DNA from: an uncultured Acetatifactor sp.
GTDB taxonomy: Bacteria > Bacillota > Clostridia > Lachnospirales > Lachnospiraceae
Assembly: GCA_910588225.1 (NCBI GenBank)
Contig: CAJUQT010000026.1
Span: 1-55,582, forward strand
Direction: 5' to 3'
Length of the DNA: 55,582 nucleotides
Positions within the stretch are counted from its first letter, which is position 1. Each line of letters starts with the position of its first letter. Below, in pieces: positions 1 through 6,795 of the stretch. The notes under the pieces were generated by a model that saw only the letters and a program-made list of their open reading frames with translations, was not told the DNA's origin and searched no databases. The position numbers and the translations under genes are program-made.

Positions 1-99
1 GATCATAAAAGTCCTCGCACAAAGCACCGCTCGTTGTGTGTTAAACGCGAAGTTAACAGCCAATAGCTCTACTCAAAAATGATAAAGGTGGTAATTCTC

Positions 100-786
100 A
101 TGGAACATATCTTAATTGTAGAAGATGATACGAAAAATAATCAAATGCTGCGGGAATACCTGGAAAGCCACGGCTATACATGCACACAAGCCTTTTCCGG
201 CAGCGAAGGAAAATTGCTTTTTTCCATGAAAAGCTTCGATCTGGTCCTGCTGGATCTGATGCTTCCCGGTATCACCGGAGAAGAGCTTGTCTCTGTCTTT
301 GCCCGGAAAACACCCGTGATAGTCCTGTCTGCCAAAAGCGAACTGGACAGCAAAGTAAATGTGCTCTCGGCAGGAGCTGATGATTATATCTGCAAGCCCT
401 TTGATCTTCCGGAACTTCTGGTACGGATTCAGGTACAGCTGCGGAGACGCACAAGAGATGTAAACGAATTCGAGGATGCGGTATTTGAAGACCGGATTTA
501 TCAGTACCGAGAATGGATACTGAATCCGGATACGCTGGAGATGCGGGCCTGCGGCAAACAGATTGTTCTGACAAAGCACGAATTTCTAATTCTGGAACTT
601 CTGATACGCAATCCGAAACGTGTTTTTTCCAAACAGATGATATATGAATATGTCTGGGGCGAAGACTATGTTGCCGATGATAAAACCATCAATGTACACA
701 TCAGTAATATCCGTACAAAATTAAAGGAAAGCAAAACCGATTCCTATCTTCAGACAGTGTGGGGAATGGGGTTTAAACTTTGTTAG
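100..786 (+). CDS. OmpR/PhoB-family response regulator
   Basis: DNA-binding response regulator of about 228 residues. The receiver domain has the acidic pair in IVEDD, phosphoacceptor Asp52 in LLDLMLPG and the conserved Lys in CKPFD. The C-terminal half is a winged-helix DNA-binding domain (VWGED...TINVHISNIRTKL). I place the start at 100 rather than 79 because GGTGG lies just upstream and MEHILIVEDD is the usual N terminus. It heads a cluster with an ABC ATPase, an ABC-2 permease and a histidine kinase, an order typical of modules that sense and expel peptide antibiotics such as bacitracin or lantibiotics. That role is inferred from family and context; the ligand is unknown. Confidence 0.93.
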   Translation: MEHILIVEDDTKNNQMLREYLESHGYTCTQAFSGSEGKLLFSMKSFDLVLLDLMLPGITGEELVSVFARKTPVIVLSAKSELDSKVNVLSAGADDYICKPFDLPELLVRIQVQLRRRTRDVNEFEDAVFEDRIYQYREWILNPDTLEMRACGKQIVLTKHEFLILELLIRNPKRVFSKQMIYEYVWGEDYVADDKTINVHISNIRTKLKESKTDSYLQTVWGMGFKLC

Positions 787-799
787 TGCTCTCCTGTCT

Positions 800-842
800 T
801 TACCTTTTCTTAACCTTTTCTGAGAGATATCTGAACCTTTAG
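800..842 (+). promoter_or_regulatory. Direct repeats, likely response-regulator operator
   Basis: Three copies of ACCTTT(T/A) start at 802, 813 and 835, so they are spaced 11 and 22 bp (one and two helical turns). They lie between the regulator gene and the ABC operon start at 905. In-phase direct repeats are the usual binding sites of OmpR-family dimers. Assignment to the regulator at 100-786 is inference. Confidence 0.45.
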
Positions 843-904
843 CTTTTAATATATCTTTCAGAAAAGCACATACTGCTTTTGCAAGGAAAGGAGATTGGAA
901 TGTA

Positions 905-1864
905 ATGGATAAAAAATGGGATTCACTGGCTGTGGAAACAATGGCCCTCACCAAAACCTATAAAGGAAAAGCAGCCGTAAACCATCTGAATCTGCAAGTT
1001 CAAGAAGGGGCGATTTACGGATTTATCGGAAGGAACGGTGCCGGTAAATCAACCACTCTGAAAATGCTGTGCGGTCTGGCTAAGCCTACGGCAGGTGATA
1101 TCAGGCTGTTTGGAAAACCTGTAACGGATCCTCTGGTTGCCCGGAGAATCGGCTGTCTGATTGAATCTGCCGGTTTATATCCCAAAATGACCGCAAGGCA
1201 GAATATGCTTATGAAGGCCAGATGTATGGGCCTGTCTGACGAAAAAAGCGTGGACCGGATACTGGATCGGACCGGCCTTTCCAACACCGGAAACAAACAG
1301 ACAAGACTTTTTTCCATGGGAATGAAGCAGCGTCTCGGCATTGCCCTGGCCCTCCTGGGGAATCCTGATATGCTGATTCTGGATGAACCCATCAATGGCC
1401 TGGACCCGGAAGGTGTCCGGGAAATTCGCCGGCTGATATTCTCACTGAACGAGGAAGGGAAGACTTTCCTTATCAGCTCCCATATTCTGGGTGAGCTCAA
1501 CAAGCTTTCCACCCACTATGGAATCATCAAGGACGGAAACCTGGTAGAACAGATCAGCAGACAGGAATTAGAAAGGAACTGTGCAGATTATTACCAGATA
1601 GAAGTGGATGATGTAAAACGTTCACTTCCGCTGATTGAGGAACATATAGACAATATTCAGGCAAAAGTACAGGATAATCGAACCATACGGATCTATGGCC
1701 TGGCAGATGGTGCCGTGCTGAACCAGATTCTTGTGGAGAACCGGATACAGGTCTATGCATCCGGCTTCCATCATATGGACCTGGAAGAATATTTTCTGGC
1801 CCGTATGGACAGCAGTTATTTAGATGGCAGTCAAAGCGTAAAGAAAGGAGAAGCCAATGTTTAA
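905..1864 (+). CDS. ABC transporter ATP-binding protein (bacitracin/lantibiotic type)
   Basis: Cytoplasmic ATPase of an ABC-2 exporter, 319 residues. It shows Walker A GRNGAGKST (about residues 42-50), a signature loop of the variant FSMGMKQRL instead of LSGGQ, and Walker B LILDEP followed by the H-loop SSHIL. The FSMGMKQRL variant is characteristic of BcrA-like ATPases for peptide-antibiotic resistance. AAAGGAG lies about 12 nt before the ATG. Its 3' end overlaps the permease gene by 8 nt, so the two are translationally coupled. The last 100 residues form the usual accessory domain of this subfamily. Confidence 0.93.
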   Translation: MDKKWDSLAVETMALTKTYKGKAAVNHLNLQVQEGAIYGFIGRNGAGKSTTLKMLCGLAKPTAGDIRLFGKPVTDPLVARRIGCLIESAGLYPKMTARQNMLMKARCMGLSDEKSVDRILDRTGLSNTGNKQTRLFSMGMKQRLGIALALLGNPDMLILDEPINGLDPEGVREIRRLIFSLNEEGKTFLISSHILGELNKLSTHYGIIKDGNLVEQISRQELERNCADYYQIEVDDVKRSLPLIEEHIDNIQAKVQDNRTIRIYGLADGAVLNQILVENRIQVYASGFHHMDLEEYFLARMDSSYLDGSQSVKKGEANV

Positions 1865-2657
1865 TTTATTGCGGATGGATTTATACCGGCTGAAAAGAAG
1901 CCGTTCCGTTTATATCTGTTTTGCCGTTTTACTGGTAATATCCATACTTTGTTTCTGGCTTGTATGGATGGAATCCACTCCTCAGGGACTGACATTTGCA
2001 GCGAAAATCGGCATCTCTGAAACGCTTCAAGGCGACAGTCTCCCTGTAGAAGCCTATGATTCTCTGCTGATGTTCCGGGAAATCGCGATGGATGGCGGCG
2101 CATACAGCGCTATTCTGGGAGTTCTGGTTACTCTTTTCGTCTGCCTGGATTTCCAGAGCGGTTTCCTGAAAAATATTATGTCTCTGCATCGGCACAGATG
2201 GAAATACGTAATAAGCAAGGTAATGACCGCAGGAATTTTAAGTTTCTTTTACCTTACGCTGCATTATGTCTTCTGCGTCCTGCTTAACGTGCTGTTCGGG
2301 CATCTGGTTCCTTTTACTGATTTCAGAAATATCCTGTTCTATTTGGCAAATGCCTGGGGCAACACCACGGCATTCTCGGCATTAATTATTACGGTATGCT
2401 TCTTCACACGAAGCATTGCCGCCGGTGTGCTGACTTCATTACTGCTGGCAAGCGGTATTGTTCAGTCTCTTATTTATGCCTTCACAAGTTTATTCCATAT
2501 AGAAGGCTGGCAAAATTATACTCTGTATTATAATCTTGTCTTCGCCCCGTCCTCCTATGTCAAAATCGGCGACCTGAGAGGATTTGTCGTAGGACTGGTA
2601 TTCCTGATTCTTTATACCGTTATTTCCACTGTTTCTCTTACCCGTCAGGACATCTGA
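1857..2657 (+). CDS. ABC-2 type transporter permease
   Basis: Integral membrane protein of 266 residues with about six hydrophobic segments (starting near residues 17, 95, 125, 170, 190 and 240). It pairs with the overlapping upstream ATPase. The arrangement with a two-component system on both sides suggests export, or removal from the membrane, of a peptide antibiotic. Sequence divergence in this permease family is high, so the substrate cannot be read from the sequence. Confidence 0.85.
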   Translation: MFNLLRMDLYRLKRSRSVYICFAVLLVISILCFWLVWMESTPQGLTFAAKIGISETLQGDSLPVEAYDSLLMFREIAMDGGAYSAILGVLVTLFVCLDFQSGFLKNIMSLHRHRWKYVISKVMTAGILSFFYLTLHYVFCVLLNVLFGHLVPFTDFRNILFYLANAWGNTTAFSALIITVCFFTRSIAAGVLTSLLLASGIVQSLIYAFTSLFHIEGWQNYTLYYNLVFAPSSYVKIGDLRGFVVGLVFLILYTVISTVSLTRQDI

Positions 2658-2667
2658 CAGGAGAGAA

Positions 2668-2711
2668 GTAACAGTTTAGACGTAACAGTTCAGACAGCCC
2701 TGAACTGTTAC
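2668..2711. repeat. Palindromic intergenic repeat, copy 1
   Basis: A perfect 12-bp inverted repeat GTAACAGTTCAG / CTGAACTGTTAC (2682-2693 and 2700-2711, loop of 6) sits between permease and kinase genes. A partial direct copy, GTAACAGTTTAGAC, lies immediately before it at 2668-2681. A second copy of the palindrome with a nearly identical loop occurs at 49264-49292. No T-run follows, so it is not an ordinary terminator. Confidence 0.7.
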
Positions 2712-2766
2712 GGATAGAAGAATTGTTTGTAAAGTTAAGACTTTGTCCGAAAGGAAAAACATTAAA

Positions 2767-3765
2767 ATGTATGTTTTATTTATCTTGTCAGTTATGACCT
2801 GTGTCTTTCTCATTTTATTTCATATACGGCTCTGTCTGGATATTCGTTCTCTATGCGGTCAACTTAACGAAATCGCCCGGGGAAGCCATCTGGAGCTGGC
2901 GGTTAACAGCCGCCAGCATGTTTTGCTTACCCTGTGTCGAAAAATGAATCAGGTTCTTGCCGCTAAAGATATAGAGCACTTCCGATATAATAAGGCGGAA
3001 AAACAGCTGAAGCAGAGTATCACGAATCTGGCTCACGATATTCGCACTCCGCTTACCGGAGCTTCCGGTTATATTCAGCTGGCACGGGAATGCCGGAATT
3101 CAGAAAAGAGAGATCACTATCTGGAGATTTCTTCCATCAGGTTAACTGAACTGGAAGATATGCTGGAAAAACTGTTCCTGTACACCAAACTCACAAACGA
3201 GGAATTCACCTTCTCCAGAGACAGCCTGAAAAAAGTACAGGTATTTCCCCTTCTGGAAAGCTGTCTCTTAAGTTTTTATACGGAATTCGAAAAAAAAGGA
3301 ATTTCACCGGAAATTTCCTTTTCCTCAAAGTCTTTCTACGTTTCAGCAGAAGAAGATGCTCTGAAACGTATTTTTCTGAACCTGATTCAGAATGCTCTCA
3401 TCCATGGGGCTGGCGGGCTTGCTATCTCCCAGATGGAAATTACCTCTGAACTGATCGATGCAGCTCATTCCTGCATGAACGCAGCTTACCGGCCGAAACT
3501 TTTGTCTCAGAAAGTTTCGGTTATTGTTTTTGAAAATCCGGTACAAGTAGACAGTACTTTGGATCCGGCCCGGATATTCGATCGTTTTTACAAGGCGGAT
3601 CCGGCCCGGGGTAAAAGCTCCTCCGGCCTTGGCCTGTTCATTGTACAGGAACTTATGAAAAAAATGGGCGGAGATGTGAAAGCAGAGCTTCACGACAATA
3701 TGCTTCGGGTTCAACTGCTCTTTTCGGTACAATCCGACAGAAGTTCTTCTGATCTTTCTTCGTAA
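2767..3765 (+). CDS. Sensor histidine kinase, short-input (intramembrane-sensing type)
   Basis: About 332 residues with one clear N-terminal membrane segment and almost no extracytoplasmic part. This fits kinases that sense through their ABC transporter. The phosphoacceptor His is in NLAHDIRTPL, the N box is NLIQNALIHG and the G2 box is SSGLGLFIVQE. The usual DxGxG (G1) box is missing: the strand after VIVFENPV runs straight into DPARIFDRFYKAD. I chose the ATG at 2767 because AAAGGA precedes it by 11 nt; a TTG at 2743 is an alternative. It is the likely partner of the regulator at 100-786. Confidence 0.87.
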   Translation: MYVLFILSVMTCVFLILFHIRLCLDIRSLCGQLNEIARGSHLELAVNSRQHVLLTLCRKMNQVLAAKDIEHFRYNKAEKQLKQSITNLAHDIRTPLTGASGYIQLARECRNSEKRDHYLEISSIRLTELEDMLEKLFLYTKLTNEEFTFSRDSLKKVQVFPLLESCLLSFYTEFEKKGISPEISFSSKSFYVSAEEDALKRIFLNLIQNALIHGAGGLAISQMEITSELIDAAHSCMNAAYRPKLLSQKVSVIVFENPVQVDSTLDPARIFDRFYKADPARGKSSSGLGLFIVQELMKKMGGDVKAELHDNMLRVQLLFSVQSDRSSSDLSS

Positions 3766-3789
3766 TTTCCCATCAATTTCAAAAAAGAT

Positions 3790-3818
3790 TTGCATCTGTA
3801 ATCTTTCTGTGGTATAGT
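3790..3818 (+). promoter_or_regulatory. Sigma-A promoter of the symporter gene
   Basis: TTGCAT (3790-3795), 17-bp spacer, TATAGT (3813-3818), with an extended -10 TG at 3810-3811. It lies 66 bp upstream of the symporter start and downstream of the kinase stop. Confidence 0.65.
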
Positions 3819-3883
3819 CACTTTAGCGCTTTAAACTTTCAATGTATTAAAATATTGAATGAAACATATAAAGGAGCATTATC

Positions 3884-5416
3884 ATGAAACTTATATTACT
3901 TATCATCTATTTCACAGTATTAGTTGGAATCGGTCTCTACTGTCGTAAGCACTCTACCGATGTCAACGGCTTTGTGCTTGGCGGACGTTCTGTAGGTCCC
4001 TGGCTGACCGCATTTGCCTATGGTACTTCCTATTTCTCGGCGGTTGTGTTCGTGGGTTACGCCGGACAATTCGGTTGGAAGTATGGCATTGCAGCCACCT
4101 GGGCCGGAATTGGAAATGCCCTCATCGGCTCTCTGCTGGCCTGGGCAGTGCTGGGGCGCAGAACACGGATTATGACCCAGCATCTGAATTCCGCCACCAT
4201 GCCGCAGTTTTTCGGGGAACGTTTCGGAAGCCGCTCCCTTAAAATCGGCGCTTCCGTAATCATTTTCATCTTCCTGATTCCGTATACTGCCTCACTGTAT
4301 AACGGTCTGTCAAGGCTTTTCGGAATGGCATTCAACATTGATTATTCTGTCTGCATTATTCTCATGGCCGTACTGACAGCAATCTACGTCATTGCAGGAG
4401 GCTATATGGCCACTGCCATCAATGATTTCATTCAGGGTATCATCATGCTGGGCGGTATCGTTACCATCATCGCCGCCGTTTTAAAAAGCAAAGGCGGCTT
4501 CATGACAGCGCTGGACAGCCTGGCAAAAGTCACGGACGAAACTGTCTCTTCCACGCCGGGAACGTTCTCCTCTTTTTTCGGCCCGGATCCGCTGAATCTG
4601 CTGTTTGTAGTCATTCTTACCTCTTTGGGCACCTGGGGTCTGCCGCAGATGGTTCAGAAATTCTATGCGATTAAAAATGAGGCGTCTATAAAAAAAGGGA
4701 CTGTCATCTCCACCTTCTTTGCTCTGGTTGTCGCCGGCGGCAGTTATTTTCTGGGCGGCTTCGGCAGATTATTCTCCGACCAGGTAGATATCGCCGCAGA
4801 CGGCTTTGACGTCATTATTCCCGCTATGCTGTCCGGATTATCTCCCCTGCTGATTTCGCTTGTGGTAATTCTGGTTCTGTCGGCCTCCATGTCCACTCTG
4901 TCCTCTCTGGTCATGGCCTCCAGTTCCACTTTGACGATTGATTTTATCAAAGAATTATTCCGCAAAGAAATGAGCGAGAAAAAACAGGTACTGTGCATGC
5001 GTGCCCTGATTGTTGTATTTATCGCCATTTCTTCGATTCTTGCTCTGATTCAGTATAAAAGTGCCGTAACCTTTATCGCGCAGTTGATGGGAGTGTCATG
5101 GGGCGCCCTGGCCGGATCGTTTCTGGCTCCTTTCCTGTACTCGCTGTATTCCAGAAGAGTCACCAGAGCATCCTGCTGGGTTTGCTTCCTGTTCAGCTCC
5201 GTGCTGATGGTCACCAACATTTTCTTCCGGTCTTTTTTCCCGGAGATTATGCAGTCCCCTATCAACTGCGGCGCCATCGCCATGCTGGCAGGTCTGGTAA
5301 TCGTTCCAATTGTCAGCCTTTTCACCCCAAAACCGGATCAGAATCTGGTAAACAGCGCTTTCGCCTGTTATGAAAAAAAGACAGAGGTTGCTCAGAAAAC
5401 TGCGCTGAACAATTAA
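3884..5416 (+). CDS. Sodium:solute symporter (SSS family)
   Basis: Secondary transporter of 510 residues with roughly 13 hydrophobic segments, the LeuT-fold layout of the SSS family. Typical SSS features are the N-terminal YFTVLVGIG, the FVLGGRSVGPW loop after helix 1, and YVIAGGYMATAINDFIQG in the middle. The helix containing LSASMSTLSSLVMASSS is the conserved Na+-site region. AAGGAG precedes the ATG. It has its own promoter and a terminator, so it is monocistronic. The substrate (amino acid, sugar or organic acid) cannot be assigned; a proline/pantothenate-like class is possible. Confidence 0.88.
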   Translation: MKLILLIIYFTVLVGIGLYCRKHSTDVNGFVLGGRSVGPWLTAFAYGTSYFSAVVFVGYAGQFGWKYGIAATWAGIGNALIGSLLAWAVLGRRTRIMTQHLNSATMPQFFGERFGSRSLKIGASVIIFIFLIPYTASLYNGLSRLFGMAFNIDYSVCIILMAVLTAIYVIAGGYMATAINDFIQGIIMLGGIVTIIAAVLKSKGGFMTALDSLAKVTDETVSSTPGTFSSFFGPDPLNLLFVVILTSLGTWGLPQMVQKFYAIKNEASIKKGTVISTFFALVVAGGSYFLGGFGRLFSDQVDIAADGFDVIIPAMLSGLSPLLISLVVILVLSASMSTLSSLVMASSSTLTIDFIKELFRKEMSEKKQVLCMRALIVVFIAISSILALIQYKSAVTFIAQLMGVSWGALAGSFLAPFLYSLYSRRVTRASCWVCFLFSSVLMVTNIFFRSFFPEIMQSPINCGAIAMLAGLVIVPIVSLFTPKPDQNLVNSAFACYEKKTEVAQKTALNN

Positions 5417-5456
5417 AGCCCCGTTTTTCTACATGTTTATACTATAGAAATACGGC

Positions 5457-5483
5457 AAAGGCCCTGCAAATGCAGGGTCTTTG
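5457..5483 (+). terminator. Intrinsic terminator of the symporter gene
   Basis: CCCTGCA (5462-5468) pairs with TGCAGGG (5471-5477), extended by AAAG/CTTT, and is followed by a T-rich tail. Confidence 0.65.
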
Positions 5484-5673
5484 TTACTTTTCCCTTTATT
5501 GTTCATGGCAGTATGTCCGATTCCTGCCGAAACTACATGGTGACAAACCAGGGATTTCTATGATAGACTTAATCCACATCAATCTGCCCGGCGAAGAGGA
5601 GCGCCTGTACGATATTATATGCCATTCGTTGGCAGGCCTCTCTCTTTGCGGCAGTTACAAAGGGGAAATCAAA

Positions 5674-6045
5674 ATGACAGTGCAAAAAAATAAAAGGATT
5701 CAGAACGCAAAAGATAGGTTGCCATTTTCCACACGGCAGTTAGCGGAGGAGACAACAAAAGCGCTCCGTGAGCTGCAAGATCGAATTTTGAAGCAGGAGG
5801 TACTGCTGGCTGAAAAAGACACGGAATTAGCCAAGGCAAAATCCGCACTGGCAGAGAAAACCATGGATCTGGCAAAAATCAAAACCGCCCTTGCCGACAA
5901 GGACATGGCGCTGGTAAAAATAAAAGCGGTACTTTCTGAGAAAGATACGGCACTGGTCAGACTCAAAGCGACACTGGCAGAAAAAGATGTCCGTATCGCT
6001 TCACTTATCTCTGAGATAAAGAACCTGAAAAATCCTAAAACCTGA
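5674..6045 (+). CDS. Small coiled-coil repeat protein, unknown function
   Basis: About 123 residues, starting at an ATG preceded by AAAGGGGA. After a basic N terminus it consists almost wholly of five 14-residue repeats of the form LAEKDxxLAKxKxx, ending in a final heptad-rich helix. This predicts a long charged coiled coil with Leu/Ala/Val at heptad positions. No enzymatic motif, membrane segment or signal peptide is seen. The reading frame is open upstream to 5470 and includes MIDLIHINLPGEEERLYDII, so a longer protein from an ATG near 5560 cannot be excluded. I do not recognise the family. Confidence 0.6.
   Translation: MTVQKNKRIQNAKDRLPFSTRQLAEETTKALRELQDRILKQEVLLAEKDTELAKAKSALAEKTMDLAKIKTALADKDMALVKIKAVLSEKDTALVRLKATLAEKDVRIASLISEIKNLKNPKT
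5806..6015 (+). repeat. Five imperfect 42-bp tandem repeats inside the coiled-coil gene
   Basis: In-frame units begin at 5806, 5848, 5890, 5932 and 5974. Each encodes a 14-residue unit beginning L-A/S-E/D-K. The period matches two heptads, so copy number can change without breaking frame or coil register. Confidence 0.8.
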
Positions 6046-6052
6046 CTCTGCA

Positions 6053-6107
6053 GCTCCGCCGGGTGCTTCATGCTCTTTTGCGCGAAATCCCAGGCAGCAG
6101 ATTGATT
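6053..6107. repeat. Dispersed intergenic repeat family, copy A (5' half)
   Basis: The stretch beginning GCTCCGCCGGGTGCTTC and continuing through TGCGCGAAATCCC matches 34881-34920 at 31 of 40 positions, with nearly all differences being transitions. It lies between two convergent genes, so similarity is not explained by coding. Confidence 0.55.
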
Positions 6108-6122
6108 CGTGTGCATCAGCTA

Positions 6123-6151
6123 AGCCCCCAGCGCTTTTATGAATGGGGGCT
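6123..6151. terminator. GC-rich hairpin between convergent genes
   Basis: AGCCCCCA (6123-6130) and TGGGGGCT (6144-6151) form a perfect 8-bp stem between the ends of the coiled-coil gene and the ECF gene. Neither strand has a clear T-run, so a bidirectional terminator role is only probable. Confidence 0.4.
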
Positions 6152-6165
6152 GGCTGCATGAGCGT

Positions 6166-6732
6166 TTAGTTTAGACTTGCCTTTTTCACTGATACCAACA
6201 CTGGCAGTGCTGCAATCCCTCCCAATAATGCCGTAATAAGCTGAGAAATCGAAAACATCCCTGAAATCACTTTCGCCTGAGGTTCCGGCAGCTTTAACAG
6301 CAACGGAACCGCTATTTTCACAATTCCCAAATACAGCACCAGAAATTTCACAATTGCTGCCGCAATCACTGCTGCTGTCCGTGCGGCGAAGAGCGAGATT
6401 CCCTTCCTGCTGCCCAGGAAATGCCACACAATCACAAGCACCAGATTGCCTGCCGCAATGAAGGGAATCAGGCTCCAAAGCGGTCCTATTCCCAGAAGCT
6501 TCGCCATAACAGGCGAAACGGCCGCAACAGCCGCACCTGACCACATTCCCCCTGTCATTACGGAAATAATCAATACAGCATTTACCAGCGTACCCGTGAT
6601 AATGGTATTCCCCAATGCAGCAGTGACAATCTGTATCACAACCAGCAGCGCGATAAAAACCGCTGTATGTGTAATCCACAGTGTCTTCCGTTTCCTATTC
6701 TCTTCCGGATTGCTTTTTTTCTTCTCCGCCAT
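6166..6732 (-). CDS. ECF transporter S component-like membrane protein
   Basis: 188-residue hydrophobic protein with a charged N terminus followed by about five or six membrane segments rich in Ala, Val, Ile and Leu. Size and pattern (WITHTAVFIALLVVIQIV... with a NAVLIISVMTGG helix) fit the substrate-binding S component of energy-coupling-factor vitamin transporters. CGGAGAAG precedes the ATG. It lies 63 bp downstream of the alpha-galactosidase gene on the same strand and may be read through from it. No ECF ATPase or T component is nearby, as is usual for group II systems with a shared module. The ligand is unknown. Confidence 0.7.
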   Translation of the reverse strand: MAEKKKSNPEENRKRKTLWITHTAVFIALLVVIQIVTAALGNTIITGTLVNAVLIISVMTGGMWSGAAVAAVSPVMAKLLGIGPLWSLIPFIAAGNLVLVIVWHFLGSRKGISLFAARTAAVIAAAIVKFLVLYLGIVKIAVPLLLKLPEPQAKVISGMFSISQLITALLGGIAALPVLVSVKKASLN

Positions 6733-6795
6733 TTTATCTTCTCCGTTTTGCAGCTGTATCTTTACTTTGAAGTCCTTTTTACAGAAAGCATAGCT

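Noticed and set aside
1..99. Possible end of an upstream gene or RNA at the left edge
   Set aside because: No frame, RNA signature or promoter strong enough to support in the 99 bases available.
5470..5673. Upstream extension of the coiled-coil protein
   Set aside because: It would start within the symporter terminator and lacks a ribosome site, while the ATG at 5674 has a good one; kept only as an alternative.
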